From assembly GCF_030581005.1 (NCBI RefSeq), contig NZ_JAUQSX010000007.1:186001-250000 (forward strand): a DNA stretch of 64,000 bases, given 5' to 3'. The stretch comes from Hymenobacter mellowenesis (GTDB taxonomy: Bacteria; Bacteroidota; Bacteroidia; Cytophagales; Hymenobacteraceae). Positions 27,326-35,645 of the stretch are shown one piece after another. Under the pieces are notes generated by a model. That model was given only the letters and a program-made list of their open reading frames with translations. It had not been told where the DNA came from and did not search any database. The position numbers and the translations under genes were made by a program. Within the stretch, counting starts at the first letter, position 1. Each line of letters opens with the position of its first letter.

Positions 27326-29713
27326 CTAACTCCCACAGCTCTCACAGCCAATCTCACACACCTGTCCCACTTCCTCTGGAATAGGGATAGATTTGTCCAC
27401 GGTGAACTGGATTGCTTGACTGGCCGGTTTGGTCCTGAGGTAGTACTGGCCCGTCTTCAGGCCCAGCTTCCACCCATAGAAATGCATACTGGACAACTTC
27501 CCAAGGGTGGGCTTGTCAATGAAGAGGTTCATGGACTGGGATTGGCAGATGTAGGCCCCCCGGTCAGCGGCCATGTTGAGGATGACCTTCTGGGAAATCT
27601 CGTACACCGTCTTGTACCGGTCTTTGAGGACCTGGGGAATAGAGGGAATTCCCTGCACACTCCCATTCCCTACAACCAGGGCATCCTTCATTCCCTTATT
27701 CCACAACCCGAGGGCTTCCAAATCCCTTACCAGGTGTTTGTTGATGACAATGAATTCCCCGGCCAGGGTTCTGCGGGTGGACAGGTTAGAGTTGAAGGGC
27801 TCAAAACACTCATTCCAGCCCATAATCTGGGAAGTGGAAGCCGTGGGCATGGGAGCTATTCCCAGGGAATTCCTCAGGCCATACTTCACCACATCCTCTT
27901 TCAGGGCTTCCCAATTCCACCGGGAAGAAGGAGTAATTCCCCACATGTCAAACTGGAGGATTCCCTTGGAGGCTGGACTACCGGGGAAGGTCTCATAGTG
28001 GCCTTGTTTGAGGGAAAGGGTGACGGAGGCTTGAAGGAACCCATAGTAGATGGTCTCAAACACCTCTTTGTTGACCTGTGCAGCCTCCGGGGAATCAAAG
28101 GGTAGTCCCATCAAGGCAAACAAGTCAGCCAGGCCCTGTACCCCTATTCCAATGGGCCGGTGACGGAGGTTGGACTTCCTGGTTTCCGGGGTGGGGTAAT
28201 AGTTAATGTCAATAACCCGGTTCAGGTTGAGGGTAACCTGGTAGGTGTCCTCGTACAGGGCTTGGTGGTCTACCTCCCATTGGTTGGGAAGAGGTCCGTC
28301 ACCACCCCTCATACTCATCTCCGGAATGGTGACATATTCCCGGGGTTTCAGGTATTTGGGAAGAGCCAAAGAAGCCAGGTTACACACAGCCTGTTCCTCA
28401 TGGTCTGAGTACTCAATAATCTCTGTGCAAAGGTTAGAGGACTTGATAGTACCTAGGTTTTGTTGGTTGGACTTGGAGTTACAGGCATCCTTGAACAGCA
28501 TGAAGGGGGTACCGGTCTCCATGGTACACACCTCAATCTCATTCCATAGGTCTTGGGCCTCAATCTCCTTCCCTATTCCCAGGGACTCACAATGGGTGTA
28601 TAGCTCGGTGAAGGCTTTGGAAGTAGGGGAATCAAAGACATCCTGCAACTTCTTCCCTGTGGCCAGGAATACCTCATGGGGGCAGAACAGGGTCCACTTC
28701 CCGTGGGACTCCACCCGTTGCATGAACAGGTCCGGAATCCAGAGGGCGGGGAAGAGTTCACGGGCCCGGAATTCCTCCTTTCCTTGGTTCTTCCGGATGG
28801 GAAGCAGGGTGAACACATCCTTGTGCCAAGGTTCCAGGTAGATGGCAAAGGAACCCTTCCGTTTCCCACCCCCCTGGTCCCACCACTTGGACCATTCATT
28901 GTAACTCTTGAGCAGGGGCATGAGACCATTGGACTTCCCACCACTCCCGGCAATCAGGGTGCCCTCAGCCCGTACATCGTGGACATGGAGGCCAATTCCC
29001 CCGGCAGCAGAGGAAATGATGCCCACATCCTTGAAGGTGTCCATCAACCCTTCCTTGGAGTCCCCTTTATTCCCAATGAGGAAGCAGGAAGACATCTGGG
29101 CATTCCTACACCCGGCATTGAACAAGGTGGGGGTGGCATGGATGTACTTCCCCAGGGAAAGGTCATCGTACACCCGCTTCACCATCTCCAGGTTATCACC
29201 CCACAGGGCCACAGCCACCCGCATGTACAGGTATTGGGGCCGTTCTACTACTTTCCCGTTGGCCTTCAGCAGGTAGCCTCTCAGGAGGGTTTTCAGGCCA
29301 AAGTAATCCAGGTTGAAGTCCCGGGAATGGTCCACCATCTGGTCCAATTCCATACAGTAGTCTACACAAGTCTTCACAGACTCCATAGACAAGAGTTGAG
29401 TATTGTCATTTAGGTAGAGTACAGCATCAATGAAGCTGTTATAAGTCTCCTTGTGCAGGGAAGTAACCAGTAACCGGGCTGCCAGGGTGGAGTAGTCTGG
29501 GTGGTTCATGGACATGGTGGCCGCTGTCTCTGCTGCATAGTTGTCCAACTCGTGGGAAGTTATCCCATCACTGAACCCACCAATCACCTTCAGGCACACC
29601 TCGTCAGCATTCACCTTCAGACCCTTGGTCTGTTCTTTAACCCTCTTCTGAATTTTACTGGGGTTGAAGGCTTCCCTCTTCCCATTTCTCTTGACTACTT
29701 CCATAGGGTGCAT
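27326..29713 (-). CDS. nrdA: Class I ribonucleotide reductase, large subunit
   Basis: The product has 795 residues. It reduces ribonucleoside diphosphates. An ATP-cone regulatory domain (VVKRNGKREAFNPSKI) occupies residues 4-95. Active-site residues are visible: Cys near 209 in QMSSCFL, and the NLCTEI loop near 429. The C-terminus ends CEIGCESCGS, with the Cys pair expected to be re-reduced by thioredoxin or glutaredoxin. Two starts are possible, 29,713 or 29,704 (MEVVKRNG); the first sits directly on the T-run of a terminator. The gene has its own promoter at 29,754. No small subunit (NrdB) is encoded in the window, so it must lie elsewhere or be supplied by the host. Confidence 0.95.
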   Translation of the reverse strand: MHPMEVVKRNGKREAFNPSKIQKRVKEQTKGLKVNADEVCLKVIGGFSDGITSHELDNYAAETAATMSMNHPDYSTLAARLLVTSLHKETYNSFIDAVLYLNDNTQLLSMESVKTCVDYCMELDQMVDHSRDFNLDYFGLKTLLRGYLLKANGKVVERPQYLYMRVAVALWGDNLEMVKRVYDDLSLGKYIHATPTLFNAGCRNAQMSSCFLIGNKGDSKEGLMDTFKDVGIISSAAGGIGLHVHDVRAEGTLIAGSGGKSNGLMPLLKSYNEWSKWWDQGGGKRKGSFAIYLEPWHKDVFTLLPIRKNQGKEEFRARELFPALWIPDLFMQRVESHGKWTLFCPHEVFLATGKKLQDVFDSPTSKAFTELYTHCESLGIGKEIEAQDLWNEIEVCTMETGTPFMLFKDACNSKSNQQNLGTIKSSNLCTEIIEYSDHEEQAVCNLASLALPKYLKPREYVTIPEMSMRGGDGPLPNQWEVDHQALYEDTYQVTLNLNRVIDINYYPTPETRKSNLRHRPIGIGVQGLADLFALMGLPFDSPEAAQVNKEVFETIYYGFLQASVTLSLKQGHYETFPGSPASKGILQFDMWGITPSSRWNWEALKEDVVKYGLRNSLGIAPMPTASTSQIMGWNECFEPFNSNLSTRRTLAGEFIVINKHLVRDLEALGLWNKGMKDALVVGNGSVQGIPSIPQVLKDRYKTVYEISQKVILNMAADRGAYICQSQSMNLFIDKPTLGKLSSMHFYGWKLGLKTGQYYLRTKPASQAIQFTVDKSIPIPEEVGQVCEIGCESCGS

Positions 29714-29751
29714 AAAAAAGACCCACCTCCCTGTTAGTAGGAAGATGGGTC
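29714..29751 (-). terminator. Strong hairpin with T-run abutting the nrdA start
   Basis: On the - strand a 13-pair stem (GACCCATCTTCCT with AGGGAGGTGGGTC) and six-base loop is followed by TTTTTT and then the ATG at 29,713. It terminates the upstream operon and its 3' arm carries GGGAGG, a possible ribosome-binding sequence for nrdA. Confidence 0.75.
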
Positions 29752-29753
29752 GG

Positions 29754-29784
29754 CAAAGGTAACTTTGTAATAGTATTAACCCAA
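29754..29784 (-). promoter_or_regulatory. nrdA: Promoter of nrdA overlapping terminator zone
   Basis: On the - strand TTG (29784-29782), 20 bases, TACCTTTG (29761-29754). The predicted transcript start falls inside the hairpin at 29,714-29,751, so terminator and transcript leader overlap. Confidence 0.65.
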
Positions 29785-29796
29785 GACTTAGTTGGA

Positions 29797-30210
29797 CTAT
29801 TTCTCCAATTCCACTCGTTCCTTGGTGGTGTCCCGGTTAATGGCAGCTTCCCCGGTGAACTTATCAGGAAACCGGACCTTCAACTTTTGGATGTTGTTGT
29901 AGAGGGCTTTCTCCAGGTTGATGTGGTTAATCCGGCAGAAGTTGACCAGGTACCACATCACATCGGCCACCTCCTCTTCCACATTCACCCAGTCAATGGG
30001 CTTCCCATAGGCCAGGTTCTTCTTGAATACATCCACTAGTTCACCCACCTCTGTCACCATTCCGGTGGTCATGTGGAGGTTATCTACGATATTAGGGTCG
30101 TGTGCCTGGTTGTCCAGGTAAATGGTAGCACAGGTCCGGGCAGCAGCCTGGGTGAACTGGGAAACGGTTAGTTTGGTGGCACTGGCCATCATCTCATTCT
30201 GGTATTCCAT
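29797..30210 (-). CDS. MazG-like nucleotide pyrophosphohydrolase
   Basis: The product has 137 residues. The MazG-type metal-binding helices are visible as EVGELVDVFKK (about 53-63) and EEVADVMWYLVNF (about 78-90). These enzymes hydrolyse nucleoside triphosphates or ppGpp-related substrates. The ATG at 30,210 follows the CAACAAC-type leader seen on several genes in this block. It is the last gene before the nrdA terminator and promoter. Confidence 0.8.
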   Translation of the reverse strand: MEYQNEMMASATKLTVSQFTQAAARTCATIYLDNQAHDPNIVDNLHMTTGMVTEVGELVDVFKKNLAYGKPIDWVNVEEEVADVMWYLVNFCRINHINLEKALYNNIQKLKVRFPDKFTGEAAINRDTTKERVELEK

Positions 30211-30231
30211 GTTGTTGGGGTTAGAGGGTGA

Positions 30232-30600
30232 TTAAAGCTTGGTTAGGAGGACTTGAATGGCCAGGAGTTGGTCCAGGTTAGCAGCTTCCACCAAGGGAAG
30301 TACTTCTGCCAACAGGGCCCTCCGTCGTTTAGCCTTTCCCCATTCCAAGGATAGTGCATTAGCTTCCTCATCTGTGAGAAGAGTGCACCGGGAAACAGTG
30401 GCCATGTTCATTTTCCCAGTAAGTCCTTTCTGTTGACCTTTGAAGTCAAATAGGGTATCAGGAAGGCCAGAGATACGGTAACCTGTCTTGGTCACCTTCT
30501 CAATCTTTTTGATGGCCCGGGACAACTTCTTATCAAAGCTCATCCCACTCTCATAAAGGACATACTTTCCTACTAGGTCTTGGTCTTCGGGTGTGTTCAT
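30232..30600 (-). CDS. Hypothetical protein
   Basis: The product has 122 residues. The N-terminal half has beta character with a YVLYESGMSFDKKLSRAIK segment. The C-terminal half is helical with an Arg/Lys cluster (KAKRRRALLAEVLP). No family was recognised. It lies three bases after the upstream stop. Confidence 0.5.
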   Translation of the reverse strand: MNTPEDQDLVGKYVLYESGMSFDKKLSRAIKKIEKVTKTGYRISGLPDTLFDFKGQQKGLTGKMNMATVSRCTLLTDEEANALSLEWGKAKRRRALLAEVLPLVEAANLDQLLAIQVLLTKL

Positions 30601-30603
30601 GGT

Positions 30604-31119
30604 CTAAAGGGTGATTAAGTCTCTCTCAGTACAAGGAAGGTGGTAAAGTTCACACCCATCGAGGGTATTCTTCCACAGGTCCAGCTCCCGTTCCCAGTAC
30701 TTCCTCACTTCCGAGGGTTTGGATAGGACATGGTACAGGAGGTGACCTTTGAAGTCTTTCCCCGTGTTGGGGTAATGGTGGGCCCACTGTTTGCGGAACA
30801 GTTCCTTGGCCTTGTCCCCAAACCGGGAGTACTTCCCTTCCCGGAAGGCTTGGAACTCGGGCAGGAACTCGGGTGGGGCACTGAACTGGAGCCAGTAGGT
30901 GGACCCAAACAGGTAATTGTGTTGGAGGTGGGGGTGACCAAGGACCCGGTCTGAGAGCAGGGGGGCATGGTCCACTTCCACCACAAGGGTATCATCGGAG
31001 GTGCTTAGGAACACCCCTTTGACGTTCTCCGGGGGACCCAGGCTGGTTGCAGGTAGTTGGAGCAGGGGAAGCAGCAGGTGAAAGGCCAAACTGCGGTCTG
31101 CGGGGGTTTGTGGGGTCAT
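30604..31119 (-). CDS. Hypothetical protein
   Basis: The product has 171 residues. Residues 1-60 contain Leu/Pro-rich helices. The central region is rich in aromatic residues (FREGKYSRFGDKAKELFRKQW). I do not recognise it. It is spaced three bases from the next gene and about 45 bases from the upstream one. Confidence 0.5.
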   Translation of the reverse strand: MTPQTPADRSLAFHLLLPLLQLPATSLGPPENVKGVFLSTSDDTLVVEVDHAPLLSDRVLGHPHLQHNYLFGSTYWLQFSAPPEFLPEFQAFREGKYSRFGDKAKELFRKQWAHHYPNTGKDFKGHLLYHVLSKPSEVRKYWERELDLWKNTLDGCELYHLPCTERDLITL

Positions 31120-31165
31120 AATGGGAGATTTAGGTAAACGGGCCTAAGTCTCCCCGGAGATTGGG

Positions 31166-31591
31166 TTATTTCAAAGGAGTCAGGGAATGAAGTAGGCCCT
31201 TTTCCACAGCTTCCTCATAAGTGGTATACTCCCCTGACCATTCATGGCGAGGGAAGGTGATATTGGCCCCTACATTGTGTTGAGGGGAATTGAGGTACAC
31301 CCTATCCACTTGGTAGAGCAGGTGGGGTTTGAGGACTGCTTGAATCCGAAGGTGGACACCCTTCTCTTCCCTCAACCACCGGGAAAGAAGGGATTGGGTA
31401 GGGCATAGATAGGTTACTTCCCCATTGTGGGCAGCATTGAGAATTTCCTCATCCGTGAAGTATTCTTGGCCTGTGAGGTCAAAGGCTCCTTCCACTTCCC
31501 CATCGGAATTGTAGCAATACTGGGAATCGAGGTCAAAGCCCTTCTCCTTGGCCAGTTTGGCAGTGGGGAAGGTTATTAGTTGGTCTTCCAT
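31166..31591 (-). CDS. Hypothetical protein after exonuclease
   Basis: I place the start at 31,591 (MEDQLITFPTAKLAKEKGFD), four bases after the exonuclease stop. The product has 141 residues. Such phage proteins often begin with this FPTAKLAKEKGFD-type segment and carry a WLREEKGVHL helix near the middle, but the function is not known to me. Confidence 0.55.
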   Translation of the reverse strand: MEDQLITFPTAKLAKEKGFDLDSQYCYNSDGEVEGAFDLTGQEYFTDEEILNAAHNGEVTYLCPTQSLLSRWLREEKGVHLRIQAVLKPHLLYQVDRVYLNSPQHNVGANITFPRHEWSGEYTTYEEAVEKGLLHSLTPLK

Positions 31592-31595
31592 GTGG

Positions 31596-32384
31596 CTAGT
31601 TAAACAAGTGGTCAATGGATTCCAGGACAGGTTCCTGGGCTTGGGGTACGGGAATGGGTTGGGGACACTGGAAGCCGTACTGTTCAGTGTCCAGGAGTTT
31701 GAGGAGTGTATGTTGTTCCTCATAGTAGGCTTCCCAATCACCCTCTTTCACTCTTACTAGGTATTCAGCTTTCACACAGTCTTCCAGGTAGAACTGGTAC
31801 TTATCTAGGTCCTCATACTTGGGATAGTCAGATAGGAGGGCTGTAGCCCGTACCTCACCTACCCGGGGGCAACCCGGAACACAGTCACCAGTACAGCCTG
31901 TAAGGAGTTGGTGATAGAAGTTGTAGATGGCTTGATGAGGAGTAACCTTGGTCAGACTTCCTTTCTGGTAATTCCAGTGCCAACCACTCAATTGTTGAAG
32001 GTCATGGTCACACCCCACGGTAGTCAGGGAATAGTCCTGTGAGTACTTCCCATGTGCTATGGAACAGGCATCATCAGCCTCTATTCCATGACACCGAACA
32101 AAGCCCCAATGGTCCACCAGGAAGTTTTTGATGGGTTCTTCCCACAGGACAATGGACTCTGGTTTAGGTCCTCTATTCCCTTTGTACTTGCGGGACACCG
32201 CCACCTCATGCCTGAAATTCCCCTCTCCTCCTAGGAAGCCCAAATAGTGGGTAGCCTGAGTTTGGGCTAAGATGTCCCCTACAAAATGGGAAACTTGGTT
32301 CATCATCCCCGAATGGGAATGGTCTTGGTACCGCATCCCGCATAGGAATATGATACTGTCTGCGTCAATTACGGATAGGTTCAT
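31596..32384 (-). CDS. FEN-like 5'-3' exonuclease
   Basis: The product has 262 residues. Acidic metal ligands of the 5' nuclease family are visible: VIDADS (Asp7, Asp9), GIEADDACS (Glu102, Asp104, Asp105) and VGCDHDL (Asp126, Asp128). A helix-hairpin-helix-like GCPRVGEVRATALL lies further on. It would remove RNA primers or 5' flaps during replication. The start overlaps the GIY-YIG gene's 3' end by 20 bases. A fragment equivalent to its first 63 residues exists upstream at 33,236. Confidence 0.85.
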   Translation of the reverse strand: MNLSVIDADSIIFLCGMRYQDHSHSGMMNQVSHFVGDILAQTQATHYLGFLGGEGNFRHEVAVSRKYKGNRGPKPESIVLWEEPIKNFLVDHWGFVRCHGIEADDACSIAHGKYSQDYSLTTVGCDHDLQQLSGWHWNYQKGSLTKVTPHQAIYNFYHQLLTGCTGDCVPGCPRVGEVRATALLSDYPKYEDLDKYQFYLEDCVKAEYLVRVKEGDWEAYYEEQHTLLKLLDTEQYGFQCPQPIPVPQAQEPVLESIDHLFN

Positions 32385-33168
32385 GTTTTACATCATGTGA
32401 AAACTTCCAGATATACCCTGTGGTATTACACTTCTTGTTGATGGCATCACTTACAGCACTACTGTACAAACCCAAAGCCTTGGTGGCCAGAACTCCAGAT
32501 AGGTATTCTGCCACAAACTCTCCCTCTGGGGTGAACTGCATCACGGGAACAGAATGTCCATCAGGTCTCATGGGTGGGATTCTTTTAGGGAAGTCTTCAC
32601 TCTCCTTGAACTTCCAGAGGTATCCAAAAGCCTGACGGATTACTCCATTAGCACACATGGAAATGTTGGTGGCTGAATACCCAAAAGTTCGTTGGATAAT
32701 TTGTTGGGACTCAAACTCATCAAGGAATAAACCATCCTGTGTATACCTGAGTATTCCCTTGGATTTCTTGGTAGGAGGTTTGACTTTCTTCCCATGAATC
32801 TTAGCATAGGCTTTCCCAGCCCGGTTCTTAGCCTTTTGTTCCTCTGTATGCCTATACCCCCTATTACCAATAGAGCTTTGGGTCATATTGTACCCCCAAC
32901 CAAATCCATTATAAATCCGGATGAAATGGTCCTCCCATAAGTACAGCTCCTTGGGATAGTGTACATACTTGACAAGGTGGACGGAAAAAGCTCCTGCCCC
33001 ATGTTTAGCCCAGGAAGATTGGAGTTTGGCAGAGTGGTGGGTCCCCTCATTCAGCTTACTAATGTGCTTCCCAATCCTTTCTTTTAGGTCAAGGGTGGAA
33101 CCAATGTAGTGTTTCCCGGTGACAGTGTTGGTAATCCGGTAAATGCAGGCAATTCTAGGTAATGGCAT
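32365..33168 (-). CDS. GIY-YIG homing-type endonuclease
   Basis: The product has 267 residues. The GIY-YIG module is at the N-terminus: ACIYRITNTVTGKHYIGST (8-26), followed by a conserved Arg and the WEDHFIRIYNG segment near 77. The rest contains Lys/Arg-rich linkers and NUMOD-like repeats (VMQFTPEGEFVAEYLSG, then TKALGLYSSAVSDAI), as in intron-type homing nucleases. It is wedged between a truncated exonuclease copy and the complete one. Confidence 0.9.
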   Translation of the reverse strand: MPLPRIACIYRITNTVTGKHYIGSTLDLKERIGKHISKLNEGTHHSAKLQSSWAKHGAGAFSVHLVKYVHYPKELYLWEDHFIRIYNGFGWGYNMTQSSIGNRGYRHTEEQKAKNRAGKAYAKIHGKKVKPPTKKSKGILRYTQDGLFLDEFESQQIIQRTFGYSATNISMCANGVIRQAFGYLWKFKESEDFPKRIPPMRPDGHSVPVMQFTPEGEFVAEYLSGVLATKALGLYSSAVSDAINKKCNTTGYIWKFSHDVKHEPIRN

Positions 33169-33235
33169 AGTTTGTAGTTGAATTATCCTACAATTTACGC
33201 CAAAAAGTACAAGGGAACAAGGACTAATTGTACTA

Positions 33236-33436
33236 TTACAAGTTGACAGCTACCTCCTTCCGGAAGTTACCCACTCCCCCGACAAACCCCAGGTAATGGG
33301 TGGCCTGGGTCTGGGTTAGGATGTTGTTGACCCACTCATCAATGTGGACCTTCATCTGTAACACACTGACATCCTGATACTTCCAAGAAAGGGCGTAGGT
33401 GCAGGAATCCGCGTCCACCACTGTTAGTTTATACAT
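33236..33436 (-). pseudogene. Truncated 5' end of an exonuclease gene
   Basis: The 66-residue frame (MYKLTVVDADS start) matches residues 1-63 of the exonuclease at 31,596, including the shared QTQATHYLGF and GNFR-EVAV segments. It then stops after two unrelated residues. The nucleotide sequences diverge (the two copies differ at many codons), so this is a remnant of a different allele, not a fresh duplication. The break falls directly after the EVAV codons, on the side of the GIY-YIG gene. Confidence 0.75.
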
Positions 33437-33446
33437 GGGAAGTGGC

Positions 33447-33815
33447 TTAGAGTTGGTCCTCAATAATTTGGGCAATCTGGGGGAAGGTGTAATCCCCGCT
33501 GTCATTCAGGGCCATGAGGGACGTGTGAGGACCCACAGGTTTATCTATTTTGGCCTCAGGTGTCTCTATTCCAGCCCATTCCCGGAGTTTGGGAGTCAGG
33601 GAAGTCTCCTCACCATCAAATAGATATTCCCCACAGTAGGAAGCATTTTCCTCTTCCTCCACTATTCCCTGTCTTACAGCTAGGTCACACAGTACTCCCA
33701 GACAGCAGTAACTCACCTTCCCTTCCTCATTTTCCTTCTTTAGGGAGTACTTCCCTTGGGTGTATTTCCCTGACCGGAGGGCTTCCAGCCAGTCCTTCTT
33801 AATTTCCTGGTGCAT
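33447..33815 (-). CDS. Conserved phage protein, unknown
   Basis: The product has 122 residues. The pattern WLEALRSGKYTQGKYSLK, then YCCLGVLCDLA, then LMALNDSGDYTFPQIAQ-IIE is one I recognise from many phage genomes, but its function is unknown. Its ATG is preceded by the leader AACCAACAACC. Confidence 0.6.
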   Translation of the reverse strand: MHQEIKKDWLEALRSGKYTQGKYSLKKENEEGKVSYCCLGVLCDLAVRQGIVEEEENASYCGEYLFDGEETSLTPKLREWAGIETPEAKIDKPVGPHTSLMALNDSGDYTFPQIAQIIEDQL

Positions 33816-33826
33816 TGGTTGTTGGT

Positions 33827-34063
33827 TTAGTAAGGGTACAGGACTAGGGTATTAACTGTCAAGGGTTCCTCATCTTCATCTTCCACTTCCTCAAAGTCAT
33901 CCTCTGTCCAGTACTCATCCAGTTCCCCGGAATAGTGACCAGTGGTCCACCCCTCGTAGTCCTTAATCTTATTCCCCTCGGCATCCCGGGAAATCATCAC
34001 ATCCAGGTCAGGGGTCTCTTCCTGGATTTCTTGTAGTTGGGCAATAAAAGCTCCTAGTTTCAT
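33827..34063 (-). CDS. Small acidic protein, unknown
   Basis: The product has 78 residues, with an N-terminal helix (MKLGAFIAQLQEI) and a strongly acidic middle (EDDFEEVEDEDEE). It shares its four-base start/stop overlap with the upstream nuclease gene. It resembles the common phage type that starts with a level-of-detail helix and has YGD-like beta segments, with no known role. Confidence 0.5.
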   Translation of the reverse strand: MKLGAFIAQLQEIQEETPDLDVMISRDAEGNKIKDYEGWTTGHYSGELDEYWTEDDFEEVEDEDEEPLTVNTLVLYPY

Positions 34064-34539
34064 GGGTTGTTGGTTAATTGGATTATGGCCTGTACTGTCA
34101 GGCTCACTTGTTCCCTATTCCGGGGCATGAATAAGGTGGGTGGGGTTTTCTGTTGACTAAGCTGGGCCTTCAGGAGTTTGTACCTCATTGAAAACTCGGC
34201 AGTTACCATGCCCTTACATTCTACCACCCATCCTGGTCCTGTAAAGTCCGGGGTGTACTTCATGGGCAACACCTTCCCGGACACTGGTAAGTAGGTCTTC
34301 ACCTTCTCCCCCTTCACTTTCTTCTCCTTGGCCTCCCAGCTCACCACGGGGCAGGTAAATCCTTCCTGTAGGGTGTAGGACACTTCCTCGTAGTGGACCG
34401 GGAGGCCATTCCTCACTAATTCCTGGGCACAAAACACTTCCAGGGCACTCTTGTACAGGATTCCTTGGAAGGTGAGCTTGACCTTGTCAGTCTCCACATT
34501 CCTCACCTTTCCTGTTTTCTTACCAGTCTTTCTTACCAT
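34060..34539 (-). CDS. PD-(D/E)XK nuclease, DUF1064-like
   Basis: The product has 159 residues. The motif YTPDF (Asp about 99) followed by VVECKG (Glu and Lys about 107-109) and a conserved basic helix (MRYKLLKAQL) match phage nucleases of the DUF1064/endonuclease I type, which cut branched DNA. A TACCTTTG box ends five bases before the ATG, which could yield a leaderless transcript. Confidence 0.65.
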   Translation of the reverse strand: MVRKTGKKTGKVRNVETDKVKLTFQGILYKSALEVFCAQELVRNGLPVHYEEVSYTLQEGFTCPVVSWEAKEKKVKGEKVKTYLPVSGKVLPMKYTPDFTGPGWVVECKGMVTAEFSMRYKLLKAQLSQQKTPPTLFMPRNREQVSLTVQAIIQLTNNP

Positions 34540-34544
34540 AGTGA

Positions 34545-34552
34545 CAAAGGTA
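34545..34552 (-). promoter_or_regulatory. Possible leaderless-start TACCTTTG box
   Basis: TACCTTTG lies on the - strand five bases before the ATG at 34,539. No TTG element was found at the usual distance, so it is a weak promoter candidate. Confidence 0.3.
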
Positions 34553-34573
34553 AGAATTGGACTGGGTATTGTA

Positions 34574-34903
34574 CTATTCCTCTACTTCCTCCTCAAACTT
34601 TTGGGAGAGCTGATGGATGGGTTCCAGGAATGAATCCAGACTCATGGCCCAGTTACACATTACCGTCCAGTCCTCATTCCCATACACCAAGTCTACAAAT
34701 CCCATGTTCTGGCCCCGTTGGTCATAAACTACCACAGTGTCAGCTCCTGTGTTCATTAGGACTTCCAGGATGCCTTCCCGGGAAGTGGATTCTACCAAGG
34801 CAAACTCATCCCCACCATCATCTACTGACAGGGAATACCCAGCAGCCAAACAATGGTTTACCAGGGCCTCGACAATGAGGACTTCTACCTTATAGGATTC
34901 CAT
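34574..34903 (-). CDS. Hypothetical phage protein
   Basis: The product has 109 residues. The central portion (VVVYDQRGQNMGFVDLVYGNEDWTVMCNWA) resembles a short conserved phage domain with a GFVDLVYGN-type loop. Its function is not known. It lies four bases from the preceding stop. Confidence 0.55.
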   Translation of the reverse strand: MESYKVEVLIVEALVNHCLAAGYSLSVDDGGDEFALVESTSREGILEVLMNTGADTVVVYDQRGQNMGFVDLVYGNEDWTVMCNWAMSLDSFLEPIHQLSQKFEEEVEE

Positions 34904-34907
34904 GGGC

Positions 34908-35309
34908 TTAGAAAGGGTCTTGTTGGGTGAGGTAGAGGAAGTCCTGTAGTTTGAGTATCACGTACTCCCCCCCCTTGCTTCCATCTTCCTTCAGCCGTTG
35001 GTGGGCAATGAGGTTGACTTTGGTGGGGTCCTTGGGCATGGAAGCCAGAATGCTGGGGTAGTTAATCTTCTGGTAGTTGACCGAGGACTTGCACTGGACG
35101 TGGAAGGGGAATGGGGAATTGGGGGTAGTGGGAATGATGTCCACCTTCTTCCGGTCCCATTCCCCGTCCTTGGGGGAAACCTGGATGTCGGTCCACCCAC
35201 TGGTTTGGAAGAGGGACAGGACCCGGTTCTCCCAGCTCTGGCCCCGGTTGCCTAGTTCCTTGAAGCGGGCCTCGGGGGGATGGAATAGGGGTTTGGTGTG
35301 GCAGGTCAT
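34908..35309 (-). CDS. PD-(D/E)XK-type nuclease, possibly Holliday junction related
   Basis: The product has 133 residues. After a helical start (WENRVLSLFQTSGW), a KVDIIP strand is followed by FHVQCKSS, the Asp...Gln-x-Lys variant of the PD-(D/E)XK active site. This order is typical of small resolvase-like or repair nucleases. It lies three bases after the gene at 35,313. Confidence 0.65.
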   Translation of the reverse strand: MTCHTKPLFHPPEARFKELGNRGQSWENRVLSLFQTSGWTDIQVSPKDGEWDRKKVDIIPTTPNSPFPFHVQCKSSVNYQKINYPSILASMPKDPTKVNLIAHQRLKEDGSKGGEYVILKLQDFLYLTQQDPF

Positions 35310-35312
35310 GGG

Positions 35313-35633
35313 TTAACGGTTATGTTGGGTTTGGTCGTAGTACCGGTCATCCCCAAACTCCCGGGCCCGAAGTTCGAGCCAGGCCTTAGCCAGGTCAATG
35401 GCGTTTCCGTCTGAAGGGCTGAAGTAGGCTTCGGCTAGGGTGGTGAAGTTGTCTCCAAGCACAATGGCCTCGGCACTACCGTTGTCTGATGGGGAAACCG
35501 TGTACTGTCGGTGAACTTTATGGGCTCGGGTCTTCTGGATGGCCAGGTGGGTTACACCGGCTTGTCGGTGTGGTCTGGTCCAAGGACCTGTGGGAGTATT
35601 TGTGGGTATTTCGGGACTGTAGCGGGAAGACAT
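35313..35633 (-). CDS. Hypothetical protein
   Basis: The product has 106 residues. The first 40 are Pro/Arg/His-rich and may be disordered; the end is helical and charged (AKAWLELRAREFGDDRYYD). It lies 12 bases downstream of the ArdA gene and is probably cotranscribed with it. Confidence 0.5.
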   Translation of the reverse strand: MSSRYSPEIPTNTPTGPWTRPHRQAGVTHLAIQKTRAHKVHRQYTVSPSDNGSAEAIVLGDNFTTLAEAYFSPSDGNAIDLAKAWLELRAREFGDDRYYDQTQHNR

Positions 35634-35645
35634 GGGAAGAGTGGG

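Noticed and set aside
31596..33436. Group I intron interrupting the exonuclease gene
   Set aside because: The downstream exonuclease has its own complete 5' end, so nothing needs splicing; the upstream piece is a remnant.
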